Part shown: in pieces, positions 1 through 7,163 of the stretch
Layout of the letters: the number at the start of each line of letters is the position of its first letter
How positions within the stretch are numbered: position 1 is the stretch's first letter
Assembly: GCF_018854015.1 (NCBI RefSeq)
Contig: NZ_JAAXYO010000147.1
Span: 1 to 14,156, forward strand
Length of the DNA: 14,156 nucleotides
Source of the DNA: Igneacidithiobacillus copahuensis
GTDB taxonomy: Bacteria; Pseudomonadota; Gammaproteobacteria; Acidithiobacillales; Acidithiobacillaceae
Direction of reading: 5' to 3'
Made by a program: the position numbers and the translations under genes
Notes under the pieces: model-generated
Told to the model about the DNA's origin: nothing
Seen by the model: the letters and a program-made list of their open reading frames with translations, nothing else
Databases searched by the model: none

Positions 1-256
1 GCCATGGTTGCTCTCCCTTCCAATCGGCTCCCTATATTTTACTGGAAGTGGGGAGTTTTTCGAACCGCCCATTAATGAGATTGCTCAGGAGCATGGCGTA
101 CATCCAGCGCAGGTTGGGCAATGGAAGAAGGCCATTCAGGATCAGGCCAGCACCTTGTTTGAAGGCAAGCGGGGCCCTCAGGCGGTGGATGCTCACAGTG
201 AGCCGGAGCGGCTTTACAGTGAGATTGGTCGCCTGAAGGTTGAGTTGGATTGGCTT

Positions 257-266
257 AAAAAAAAAG
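257..266 (+). other. A9G slippery tract at the OrfA/OrfB junction
   Basis: Nine A residues followed by G lie in the codons for the LKKK motif at the end of OrfA, exactly where IS3 elements place their -1 frameshift signal (usually A6G or a similar run). A change in run length may explain why the OrfB N-terminal signature is now in frame with OrfA. Confidence 0.6.
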
Positions 267-391
267 TCCGGACTCAGCCAGTAGCCGTGCGCCGGAGCTG
301 GGTAGCGCCGCACAAAGTGGTGTCCATACGGCGCCAGTGCTGACTGGCGGGGATGTCGCGGGCTACGGTTCATGCACAGCGTCAGGCCGGT

Positions 392-424
<33 letters not shown>

Positions 425-1256
425 CATATTGATGGACCTGATGGATGAGCAGTATACCCAGACGCCGTTCCATGGGAGTCGCCGGATGACGGCTCATCTC
501 CGGGCGATAGGGTATGGGATCAACCGCAAACGGGTGCAACGGCTGATGCGCGCGTTGGGCCTTGAGGGCATGGCGCCGGGTCCCAATACCAGCCGTCCCC
601 ATCCGGAGCATAAGATCTATCCCTATCTGCTGCGCGGTATGGTGATCGAACGGCCAGGTCAGGTGTGGAGCATGGACATTACGTATATTCGGCTCCTCCA
701 TGGATTCGTCTACCTGGTGGCGGTTGTGGACTGGTACAGCCGCAAGGTCTTGAGCTGGCGGATCAGTAATACCATGGAAGCGGAGTTCTGTGTGGATTGC
801 CTGGAGGAAGCCCTGCAACGCTATGGCGCACCGGAGATCTTCAATACGGACCAGGGAAGCCAGTTCACATCAGATGCCTTTACGGGTGTGCTCAAGGCAC
901 ACGGGATCCAGATCAGCATGGATGGTCGTGGACGGGCCCTGGACAATATATTCGTGGAGCGGCTCTGGCGCAGCGTCAAATATGAGGTCATCTATTTGAA
1001 GGGCTATGCCAGCGTGCCGGAGCTGATGGTCGGTTTGGCGGAGTACTTCGCGTTCTACAATGGCCGCCGGTACCACCAGTCACTCGACTATGCCACACCG
1101 GATCAGGTGTACAGCAGTGGCCAGGGTGGTGGAGCCAGCATCGTGGACAAGTACAGCGGCAGGAAAAAGGATTCGTCGGAGAATGACGAAAGGACGCAGC
1201 ACCATTTTGCTGCAGGGGCAACGATCGGACTAGCTTAAACTCAAGCAGACTTTGTC

Positions 1257-1286
1257 TTGACTAACGGGTCCACTATACTTCAAAAT
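1257..1286 (+). promoter_or_regulatory. Possible hybrid promoter at the IS3 right end
   Basis: TTGACT (1257-1262) in the right terminus of the IS points outward. CAAAAT (1281-1286) in the flanking DNA lies 18 bases further on and matches four of six positions of a -10 box. Outward -35 boxes in IS3-family ends are known to create promoters for neighbours, here the Roadblock/globin pair. This is weak and rests on consensus matching only. Confidence 0.25.
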
Positions 1287-1359
1287 TGGAATTGATACTT
1301 CGAACCTGAAACCGCCACGCATCATCAAGTCTTCATGAAGAACAAAAATAAGTGACGAA

Positions 1360-1710
1360 ATGCTGAAATCCATCCTCGGCGATCTGGATGGTTCTTCTGC
1401 GGACATTGAGGCATCAGCGGTGATTTCTACCGACGGCCTCACTATCGCCTCACAGCTTTCTTCGACCATGGATGAAGACCGGGTCGGTGCGATGTCTGCG
1501 GCGATGCTTTCTCTGGGCGACCGCACTGCCGTAGAGCTAGCGCGGGGCGATTTGGAACAGGTCATGATCAAGGGTGATAACGGCTACGTCCTTCTTATTC
1601 ATGCTGGTCCGGATGCCGTTCTAACCGTAATTGCGCACAAAGCAGCAAAGCTTGGGCCGGTATTTCTCGACGCCAGTCGGGCGGCTGCTGGGATTGCCGA
1701 ACAACTGTAA
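1360..1710 (+). CDS. Roadblock/LC7 domain protein
   Basis: The 116-residue protein is a single Roadblock/LC7 domain. It has the N-terminal helix, the strand ASAVISTDGLTIASQL, the helix DRVGAMSAAMLSLGDRTA, the strand pair ELARGDLEQVMIKGDNGYV and LLIHAGPDAVLTVIA, and a C-terminal helix. The length is normal for a one-domain member. In bacteria such proteins commonly act as regulators or scaffolds of small Ras-like GTPases (MglA type) or in two-component-like signalling. No GTPase gene lies next to it here. The ATG at 1360 follows AGTGACGA, a weak ribosome binding site; an out-of-frame six-codon ORF (ATG at 1335) ends just upstream. The gene is followed after 42 bases by a protoglobin gene on the same strand, so the two probably share a transcript. 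The family assignment is firm, the role is not. Confidence 0.85.
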   Translation: MLKSILGDLDGSSADIEASAVISTDGLTIASQLSSTMDEDRVGAMSAAMLSLGDRTAVELARGDLEQVMIKGDNGYVLLIHAGPDAVLTVIAHKAAKLGPVFLDASRAAAGIAEQL

Positions 1711-1752
1711 ACAAACCACTAATCTATTTACTGCTTTCAGAGAGAATTAATA

Positions 1753-2283
1753 ATGAGAATAGAAGACAAAGATGCAAACTTATCAACTTTCTGTAATGTA
1801 AGCGGCCTTTGTGCAGATGACCAAGCTATCCTTGCGCGCATAGCGCCCCTGGTCTTTCCCAGCCTGCCGGCTCTTACTAATAGATTCTATGAAGAATTGG
1901 CTAATGATCAGCAAACATCTCTTTTCATCGAAGGCAAGATAGATGCTCTAAAAAAAACGCATATGGCATGGATGCAGGATCTGTTTTCCGGAGATTATGG
2001 TGAGGCATTCCTGATTCGCCAGGAAAAAATCGGTCATGTTCATGTAGCCGTCAAGATCCCTCCGGTGTTCGTGGCTGCCAGTATGAGTTTTCTGCGTGGC
2101 GCACTACCCGCTATTATTGCCGAACTTGTTGCGGACAAAAATGAGGCCGCACATGCAACATCAGCCATTCTGCGCCTGCTTGACCTCTGCCAGTATCTTA
2201 TCGACCGATCTTATACACAGACTATGATGGATAATCTTGGGATTAGTCCAGCCTTATTGAATCGCCTCATGACTACCAAATGA
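1753..2283 (+). CDS. Stand-alone protoglobin (globin-coupled-sensor type haem domain)
   Basis: The 176-residue protein matches the protoglobin / globin-coupled-sensor fold over most of its length: an N-terminal helix pair around DDQAILARIAPLVFPSLPAL, NRFYEELANDQQTS, then the haem-contact segment RQEKIGHVHVAVKIPPVFV, in which His97 is the likely proximal ligand. A helix-rich C-terminus follows. No GGDEF, methyl-accepting or kinase output domain is attached, so it is a sensor domain or gas-binding protein on its own. The start ATG at 1753 has AGAGAG about ten bases upstream. It lies 42 bases after the Roadblock/LC7 gene, which suggests that the haem domain may signal through that small partner; this is inference. 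The 3' side is cut off from further genes by an IS5 insertion 25 bases after the stop, so a former downstream partner may have been separated. Confidence 0.82.
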   Translation: MRIEDKDANLSTFCNVSGLCADDQAILARIAPLVFPSLPALTNRFYEELANDQQTSLFIEGKIDALKKTHMAWMQDLFSGDYGEAFLIRQEKIGHVHVAVKIPPVFVAASMSFLRGALPAIIAELVADKNEAAHATSAILRLLDLCQYLIDRSYTQTMMDNLGISPALLNRLMTTK

Positions 2284-2304
2284 GAGGATGGTTTCAAGTC
2301 TGAA

Positions 2305-2308
2305 CTAA
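2305..2308 (+). repeat. Target-site duplication CTAA, left copy
   Basis: CTAA directly precedes the left end of the IS5-family element and is repeated at 3005-3008 directly after its right end. It fits the YTAR target preference of IS5-group elements. Confidence 0.85.
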
Positions 2309-2368
2309 GAGACTGCTAAAAAGTCCAAGAGATAATTGCCAGAGCTCAGGAATCTGGAGGACGAAGGG

Positions 2369-2869
2369 ATGCGCGGTGCCAAAGTGGAGACACAGGGCAT
2401 GTTCAGCTATCTGTCGCCGGAACAGCGGGTTCCTGTGGATCATTCTTTACGTGCCATCCGAGTGATCGTGGACCAGTCTCTTGCGGAACCGGATGGTCAT
2501 TTCAGCCGTATCCATTCAGACCTTGGCCGTCCTTCCATTTCCTCGGAGCACCTCTTGCGTGCCTTGCTGCTGCAAGTCTTTTACAGCATCCGCTCGGAGC
2601 GGCAGCTCATGGAGCAGATGGATTACAACCTGCTCTTTCGCTGGTTCGTAGGGCTGGGGATGGATGCGCCGATCTGGGTACCCACGGTCTTCACCAAGAA
2701 TCGAGACCGGCTGCTGGGTAATGGGACCGTGCGGGAGTTTTTCCGGTCCGTGCTGGATCAGGCGCGGGGGCAGGGTCTCTTATCGGAAGAGCATTTCTCG
2801 GTAGACGGGACCCTCCTGGAAGCCTGGGCCTCCAATCTGGTCCGTATGGCGCGATTGGAGGTAGCCTGA
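2369..2869 (+). pseudogene. IS5-family transposase, in-frame internal deletion
   Basis: The ATG at 2369 is preceded by GGAGG and opens a 166-residue product that begins as an IS5-group transposase: MFSYLSPEQRVPVDHSLRAI, GRPSISSEHLLRALLLQV, YSIRSERQLMEQMDYNLLFR, WFVGLGMDAPIW, FTKNRDRLL and the first catalytic Asp in SVDGTLLEAWAS. Right after AWAS, where the family continues with a long DDE domain, the sequence jumps to NLVRMARLEVA and a stop. This resembles the extreme C-terminus of such transposases (YNLVRM). The frame is kept across the junction near 2831-2834. The second Asp and the Glu of the triad are missing, so it cannot catalyse transposition. The DNA-binding N-terminal half survives and could in principle still bind element ends. 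Confidence 0.85.
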
Positions 2870-2935
2870 TAGGAGCACTGCGCCCGGAATTCAGAAAATG
2901 GCCGGAGAAGACGGCAAAAACAGGCCTGATAGGAG
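2864..2935 (+). repeat. 12-base direct repeats 60 bases apart inside the IS5 derivative
   Basis: GCCTGATAGGAG occurs at 2864-2875 and again at 2924-2935. The first copy supplies the stop codon of the shortened transposase. Whether the full-length parent element also has both copies cannot be told here. Confidence 0.8.
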
Positions 2936-3004
2936 TGCCCATTCATCCATTTTCGACCGAAACGGCCACCGCCATAGCCTTTTGGTGATTTTTTCTGCAG
3001 CCTC

Positions 3005-3008
3005 CTAA
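3005..3008 (+). repeat. Target-site duplication CTAA, right copy
   Basis: This is the right-hand copy of the four-base duplication that flanks the IS5-family element. Confidence 0.85.
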
Positions 3009-3160
3009 CCATGGAGCATGTCATCATTGATTAACAATGGGATGTCTTGTTCACGGAGAACTGATCAGAGTGGCTCACCAAAGGGTGGGCAGACAGTCGG
3101 ACAGCAGAACACAGGAACAGCAGACATCAGGCAGAACAATGCTAATACTTGGAGGGAGTT

Positions 3161-3850
3161 ATGCCAGTGAATATCGTTCAGAATTATTGTGAGCAGGATT
3201 TACCAGGTCTAGCGGATCACTATACTTGGAATATAAGCAACAATGTTTTGAATTTTGCAAGAGATAATGGGTTAGTTATAACAGTGGGTAACAGCTTGGA
3301 GAGAAATCTACGTCTCCGAGCTTTTTATCACCAATTATACCTTAAAGGTAGCGAAAAGATGCGAATCGCCGTGATCAGGTCCTATGTTAAAGATTGGGGC
3401 GGCATACACGCATTGGCCGATGATAATATTGAACGATACGCGCGTGGGATAGGGAGAGATGGAATAGATATCAATTCTATCAAGAATGTTGCGTCCTACT
3501 CCAAGGCGTTGGCAGTAATTGATCCTCAGCAATACACCATCTTTGACGCGAGAGTTGGAGCATCATTGAATAGCCTGTTTTTGTTAAACAATAAGACAGA
3601 GATCTTCTTTCCATCGACACCATCGAGAAACGAAATAATCAGGAAATTCCAAAGAATGTTAAGACCTCGTATCCCTTATCGGACTCCCAGTTATGGCTAT
3701 AGAGAATATCTCGACTTACTTCATCAGGTAAAAAAACGACTACAGAATAATGGAGTAGAGATCCAAAGCATTGAGGCGATAGAAATGCTTTTGTTTGCTA
3801 AGGCGGAATCTTTATGTGGAAAAGCGATGGAAGCCATAAATCAGGGATAA
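3161..3850 (+). CDS. Unknown AT-rich gene, possible HhH-glycosylase-like protein
   Basis: The 229-residue protein starts at ATG 3161, chosen because GGAGGG (3151-3156) sits four bases upstream; a TTG at 3149 in the same frame would cover that site. I do not recognise the family with confidence. The product is soluble and basic. Residues about 109-139 read IKNVASYSKALAVIDPQQYTIFDARVGA in outline: a conserved-looking Lys, then 15-20 residues later an Asp in the pattern IFDARV. This resembles the Lys/Asp pair of HhH-GPD base-excision glycosylases and related proteins, but the likeness is weak. Base composition is clearly more AT-rich than the toxin-antitoxin remnant after it. Its 3' end replaces the 5' end of the antitoxin gene, so it probably arrived by an event that truncated that gene. 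A DNA-repair or defence role is only a guess. Confidence 0.55.
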   Translation: MPVNIVQNYCEQDLPGLADHYTWNISNNVLNFARDNGLVITVGNSLERNLRLRAFYHQLYLKGSEKMRIAVIRSYVKDWGGIHALADDNIERYARGIGRDGIDINSIKNVASYSKALAVIDPQQYTIFDARVGASLNSLFLLNNKTEIFFPSTPSRNEIIRKFQRMLRPRIPYRTPSYGYREYLDLLHQVKKRLQNNGVEIQSIEAIEMLLFAKAESLCGKAMEAINQG

Positions 3851-4035
3851 ATGTATCGAAAGCAATCACCTTACGTGGTGCTCCTGCCGTGGTGGTCCTG
3901 TCGAAGCAGGATTATGACCGCCTGACCCAACGCGAGGTTTCGTTGACAGAGTTTATGCGCAACTCGCCTCTGAGTGGCGCGGATGACGTACAGTTCACGC
4001 GCGATCAGAGCCTTACCCGCGAGATTGATCTGTGA
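3814..4035 (+). pseudogene. Phd/YefM-type antitoxin, N-terminally truncated
   Basis: From AITLRGAPAVVVLSKQDYDRL to the C-terminal RDQSLTREIDL the sequence matches Phd/YefM antitoxins that partner VapC-like PIN toxins. The usual N-terminal part, which folds and binds the operator (pattern WQLQEAKARLSEVVKxA), is missing. In its place the frame continues backward into the end of the upstream gene (MWKSDGSHKSGINVSK), giving a 37-base overlap. True antitoxin homology starts at about 3862. The stop TGA overlaps the GTG of the toxin gene by four bases (GTGA), which is the normal coupling for this operon type. The remnant keeps the toxin-neutralising C-terminal part but probably cannot repress transcription. 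It could be translated from ATG 3814 as a 73-residue chimera. Confidence 0.75.
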
Positions 4036-4445
4036 GTTACCTCATCGATTAGAACGCACTGTCTGAACTTAAAAAACGTCAGCCTCATCCTGTGGTCGTC
4101 CAGTGGTTTGACGAGCGTCCACCCTCGGCATTGTATTTGTCCGTATTGACCCTGGGCGAACTGCGCAAGGGCATTGAAGCCATAACGGATCCGTGCGCAG
4201 ACCGCGTTACCTCGACTGGCTCGAAAACGACCCCCCCGCAATACTTTCCCGGTCGCATCCTGCCAATAGAGGTACAGGTTGCCGACCGCTGGGGGCGGAT
4301 GTGCGCATCTGTCTCCAGACCTCTGCCCGCCATCGACAGCCTGCTCGCCGCTACCGCTCTTGCGTTCGATCTGATCCTGGTCACACGCAATCTGCACGAT
4401 CTTTCCCTGCCGGAAGTGCGCGTCTTTAATCCATGGGAAGGCTAG
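4032..4445 (+). pseudogene. vapC: VapC-type PIN-domain toxin, broken by a stop and two frame changes
   Basis: The original start is GTG 4032, overlapping the antitoxin stop. The frame reads VSYLID, then TAG at 4050-4052, then NALSELKKRQPHPVVVQWFDERPP, so the Thr of the usual LIDTN motif has become a stop. Downstream the family pattern LYLSVLTLGELRKGIEA continues in frame, moves to another frame at about 4193 for RRPRYLDWLENDPPA, then returns to the first frame after a run of seven C (4231-4237) for GRILPIEVQVADRWG, PLPAIDSLLAATALA and LVTRN. PIN toxins are ribonucleases that need four acidic residues. An open segment from ATG/GTG 4092 lacks the first Asp, and a stretch before the C-run is garbled, so no active toxin is expected. 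Confidence 0.8.
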
Positions 4446-4455
4446 GAAATATCGG

Positions 4456-6054
4456 TCACTCCATATCTACATCGTCCCGGCCTGGGGCTGGTCTTCCAGA
4501 CGGTGGACCGAGTGTTTTCGACGTGTCTGACGCCCTCTCTCGCGCTTGTCTTTCCTCTTCCTGCCTTTTGCGCTCTTCCTTTTGTTTCTCCAAAGCCCGC
4601 TGGCGTTGCCGCTCCAGAAGCTGCTCGTGCCAAAACCGCTGGAATCCGGTGTTGGCCTGCGCGGCAGGCTGCATCCCGGCATCCAGCGCGTCATCCAGGG
4701 CCTTTTCCGGCATCTTCACCGGAGCAGGCTTGTCGGAGATCACCAGTCCATAATCCTCGACGCTGACATAGGAGATGGTTTTGACTGGTTGCCCTCCGCG
4801 AGAGGCCTGCTCGAACGCCTTGCCCTCGATGGCGACCAGATGACGCGGTTGCAGCCCCTGGGCGGCGCGGGCTTTTTCGATGGCGGCAGTCTGGTACACG
4901 ATATGCGCCCGGTAATCCGTGCCCTCGATAAGGAGATAACTCCGGTCATTCTGCTCATCCAGTCCGGTGCCCAGTACCCGGCCCACCAGCCGTTCGCCGG
5001 GCTTGATTTTTGTTACCTGTGGCTGGCAACGCGGGTCCGTCATCAAGGCACGGGACTGAGCCACCATTTTCGAGCGGGTCTGTAGCACTTCCAGCTCGCG
5101 CAGCCCCTTGGTCCAGCCCGCATCCAGAACCCAGGTGGACGAACCCATCTTTTCCGCCAGTCCCAGCCGTTCCAGCGCTTCCAGGCGCTGCATCCGCAAT
5201 CGCTGATCGGCGTAGCCCCGGTCTCTGGGCGACAGCACTTTCTCCGCCAGAAACGACTTGCCTTCCACCATGGGCTTGGCCATCCGCTCGATCTCCCGGT
5301 CCAGGGAGGTGAGTTTGCGGGCATCCACCTGCTTTTCCCGTGCGTGCCTGACTTCAGCCGGCGAGCGGTAACCCAGGCGCTCGGTTGCCAGACCAGAGGC
5401 CAGATCCCGCATCCCGGTCCGGACCAGATCCGGGGAGATGCGCAGTCCGTGGTTGCCACGGATCAACAGATGCACATGCGGGTGCCCCGTGTTGTAATGC
5501 TCTATGGCCGCCCACTCTATCCGCTCCGGGTGTTCGCTCAGATGCGGCGCCAGGCGCGCCATGTACTCACGGGTATACTCCCGGACCGCCAGACGGTCGC
5601 CATCCTCAGGCGCCAGGATGACCTTGAACAGCCGGGGATCACCCGCCATCTGCCACTCGTTCAGGCGTGAGACAAGAGAGACTTCCTCATTTTTGGCATC
5701 AAATCCCTGCCCCCGCTCATCTTCCTTCTGGGCGCCTTCCCGCTCCAGATAACTCCCATGCGCGGCCCACTGGCCCTGCTTGCGGGCCGGCGCATAATTC
5801 ATCTTCACCGTCACCCTGCGGGCAGCCACTTTGTCCGGAGCCCCTTGGGGAGCGGGCTTGAGCGGATGGCGCCCGAATAAAACGCGGGCAAAAGACCCGC
5901 TTCCGCGAGAACCCGGTAGTGCCCGCCTCTCGGCCGTAATCCGGCGCACGATACGGGCGGCCTGCGGCCGGCCATGGCGCTCCTCTTCCTCGATCGTCCG
6001 GCCACGAACGAACGATTTGCCAGATACCGACGTTTCGGAGCGCTTCTCGCTCAC
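4456..6054 (-). CDS. MOBP/DUF3363-type relaxase (VirD2-like)
   Basis: The protein would nick one strand at the transfer origin and stay linked to its 5' end during conjugative mobilization. The start is GTG 6054, because it overlaps the stop of the preceding gene as GTGA; the frame is open further upstream but that part runs inside the neighbour. This gives 532 residues. Motifs with this numbering: HGSYLEREG with Tyr102 as the likely nicking tyrosine, LFKVILAPEDGDRL (about 142-155), and the metal-binding motif NTGHPHVHLLIRG with the His triad at 191, 193 and 195. The rest matches the DUF3363 architecture, and a charged coiled coil (RQRQRALEKQKEERKRQEEE) lies near the C-terminus. It is the last gene of the operon that begins at 7578. 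A coupling protein or oriT is not visible in the window. The family assignment is strong. Confidence 0.88.
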   Translation of the reverse strand: MSEKRSETSVSGKSFVRGRTIEEEERHGRPQAARIVRRITAERRALPGSRGSGSFARVLFGRHPLKPAPQGAPDKVAARRVTVKMNYAPARKQGQWAAHGSYLEREGAQKEDERGQGFDAKNEEVSLVSRLNEWQMAGDPRLFKVILAPEDGDRLAVREYTREYMARLAPHLSEHPERIEWAAIEHYNTGHPHVHLLIRGNHGLRISPDLVRTGMRDLASGLATERLGYRSPAEVRHAREKQVDARKLTSLDREIERMAKPMVEGKSFLAEKVLSPRDRGYADQRLRMQRLEALERLGLAEKMGSSTWVLDAGWTKGLRELEVLQTRSKMVAQSRALMTDPRCQPQVTKIKPGERLVGRVLGTGLDEQNDRSYLLIEGTDYRAHIVYQTAAIEKARAAQGLQPRHLVAIEGKAFEQASRGGQPVKTISYVSVEDYGLVISDKPAPVKMPEKALDDALDAGMQPAAQANTGFQRFWHEQLLERQRQRALEKQKEERKRQEEERQARERASDTSKTLGPPSGRPAPGRDDVDME

Positions 6055-6617
6055 GGTAATAGTCCACCAAACAGGACCATCAGAAACAGGCAGACCAGCC
6101 CCCAGCCTGCCGCCTGCCAAACACCCCTGGGGGCGTCTTCATCCGCTGCCTGCACAAAGCAGCCCAATGCCGCCAGCAATACCAACAGGGCACCAGAAGG
6201 AGCCAGGAGAAATGCCCCGAGCACACCGCCGACACCGGCCTCAGACATCCACGATGGGGGCCCCTCTCTCGCCAAAATGTAGCCAAACGAAACCCCCAGA
6301 CCCCAGGTGACCACCAGCACGCCCAGAATGGCCAGCAACGGCCTGGCCCACTGCCCAAGGGATCCGGACCTTTCCGCACGATCCTCTTCGGGAGCGCCTG
6401 TAATCTGGGGCTTCAATGCCGGTTCACCCGCATCGGGTGGCGCGACCTGCATCTCCGGCGCGTCCTTCGTCACGCGGACGGTCGCCGGCATCCGTAGCTC
6501 GCGTCCAAAAAGCCGACCGGCCCACTTCCATCGGGGGACCCACATCGTTCCGCCAGGTATATCCGAGCGCAATCCGCGCGGCGGAATGGTCTGCGGTGAT
6601 GGTTTGGTCTCAAACAT
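6051..6617 (-). CDS. Three-helix membrane protein of the mobilization operon
   Basis: ATG 6617 was chosen because GGAGGA lies seven bases upstream and the ATG overlaps the stop of the preceding gene (ATGTTTGA). This gives 188 residues. Residues 1-90 are hydrophilic with several prolines. Three hydrophobic segments follow at about 93-116, 130-156 and 165-187, so it is an inner-membrane protein with a sizeable soluble N-terminal part. I do not recognise a named family. Its stop overlaps the relaxase GTG by four bases, so the two are translationally coupled. This fits a role in bringing the relaxase or its complex to the membrane, which is inference from position only. Confidence 0.7.
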   Translation of the reverse strand: MFETKPSPQTIPPRGLRSDIPGGTMWVPRWKWAGRLFGRELRMPATVRVTKDAPEMQVAPPDAGEPALKPQITGAPEEDRAERSGSLGQWARPLLAILGVLVVTWGLGVSFGYILAREGPPSWMSEAGVGGVLGAFLLAPSGALLVLLAALGCFVQAADEDAPRGVWQAAGWGLVCLFLMVLFGGLLP

Positions 6618-6846
6618 CCGGATATTCCTCCAAAATGCGGCGGCGCGCGTAGGCAATCAGGTCCCGCTCGCGAGAGTGATAAAAGCCCTCCAACAACAAC
6701 CTTTTCACCTGCATTTCCGCGTCATCGCCGAGACTCGCCGCCAGCCAGTCAGAGATCTGTTCGTCACTGTCCATGCCGTAAACGGTGAACAACAACGGCA
6801 GGCTCCGGGCGGGGTCGTTGAGAATCGCCAGTGCTTTGCTCCGCAT
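6610..6846 (-). CDS. Small 78-residue protein of the mobilization operon, unknown
   Basis: ATG 6846 was chosen because it sits eight bases after the preceding stop with TGAGGG in front; the frame is open for 50 codons further but that part is antisense-like and overlaps the previous gene. The protein is mostly helical and charged (MRSKALAILNDPARSLPLLF, VKRLLLEGFYHSRERDLIA). There is no signal peptide and no membrane segment. I know no family for it. The tight packing with its neighbours (its stop overlaps the next start by eight bases) supports a real gene and co-expression with the relaxase; it could be a DNA-binding or accessory mobilization protein. Confidence 0.65.
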   Translation of the reverse strand: MRSKALAILNDPARSLPLLFTVYGMDSDEQISDWLAASLGDDAEMQVKRLLLEGFYHSRERDLIAYARRRILEEYPDV

Positions 6847-6854
6847 GAAATCCC

Positions 6855-7163
6855 TCACAGCCAGTAGAGCACGGCTTTCTGCCGTTGCTGACGGGTTGCA
6901 GAACCTGTTCGCAGGACGATCCGACCATGAATGGTCGCTCCCCGATCCAGCGCCTGCAGGACCACGGGCCGGTTGCTGTCCTTGCGATACAACCACCCCA
7001 GGGGGATGCCCGGAATGTACTCCAGCCAGACGCCTACGGCGTCCACATCGTAAGGATTCTCCCGGTCCCGGCCAAGAACGACCGGGCTTTCCGCCTTGAG
7101 GCCGCTCATCCCCGACGCGGCAGGGAAGTCCTGATTGAAAGCGAGATTCGACATCCTACGCAT
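6855..7163 (-). CDS. HIRAN-like small protein
   Basis: The start is ATG 7163, with GGAGGAGG six bases upstream; the ATG overlaps the end of the preceding gene by eight bases (ATGCGTAG). The product has 102 residues. The centre fits the HIRAN domain pattern: a Val-rich strand, then LGRDRENPYDVDAVGVWLE, then IPLGWLYRKDSNRPVVLQAL. In HIRAN proteins the corresponding stretch is (V)REPxNPYDxNAVxV followed by xGYLP. HIRAN domains bind 3' single-stranded DNA ends in HLTF/Rad5-type enzymes and also occur alone or in nuclease and helicase fusions in bacteria. Here the domain is alone. A role in recognising nicked or single-stranded DNA during transfer would suit its place in a relaxase operon, but this is inference. 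Confidence 0.65.
   Translation of the reverse strand: MRRMSNLAFNQDFPAASGMSGLKAESPVVLGRDRENPYDVDAVGVWLEYIPGIPLGWLYRKDSNRPVVLQALDRGATIHGRIVLRTGSATRQQRQKAVLYWL

Larger units (their letters stand above)
2309..3004 (+). mobile_element. Internally deleted IS5-family element with intact ends
   Basis: The element is 696 bases, about half the length of a full IS5-group element. The left end GAGACTGCTAAAAA and the right end (read on the minus strand from 3004, GAGGCTGCAGAAAA) match at 11 of the first 14 positions. A four-base duplication CTAA flanks it exactly (2305-2308 and 3005-3008), so insertion took place as one unit and both ends are complete. It contains one shortened transposase reading frame. 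Such a derivative cannot move by itself but could be moved by a transposase from a full-length relative elsewhere in the cell. Confidence 0.88.

Noticed and set aside
1331..1340. Ten-base palindrome CTTCATGAAG upstream of the Roadblock gene
   Set aside because: A single ten-base palindrome in about 14 kb is expected by chance, and it coincides with a six-codon frame without other support.
3009..3160. Possible promoter or small RNA in the gap before the gene at 3161
   Set aside because: The stretch has CAG/ACA-rich wording but no convincing -35/-10 pair at a sensible distance and no stem-loop. I see nothing definite in it.
4546..5670. Several 80-180 codon open frames on the plus strand opposite the relaxase gene
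   Set aside because: They mirror the GC-rich codon pattern of the relaxase gene, which itself shows clear catalytic motifs. They have no family features.
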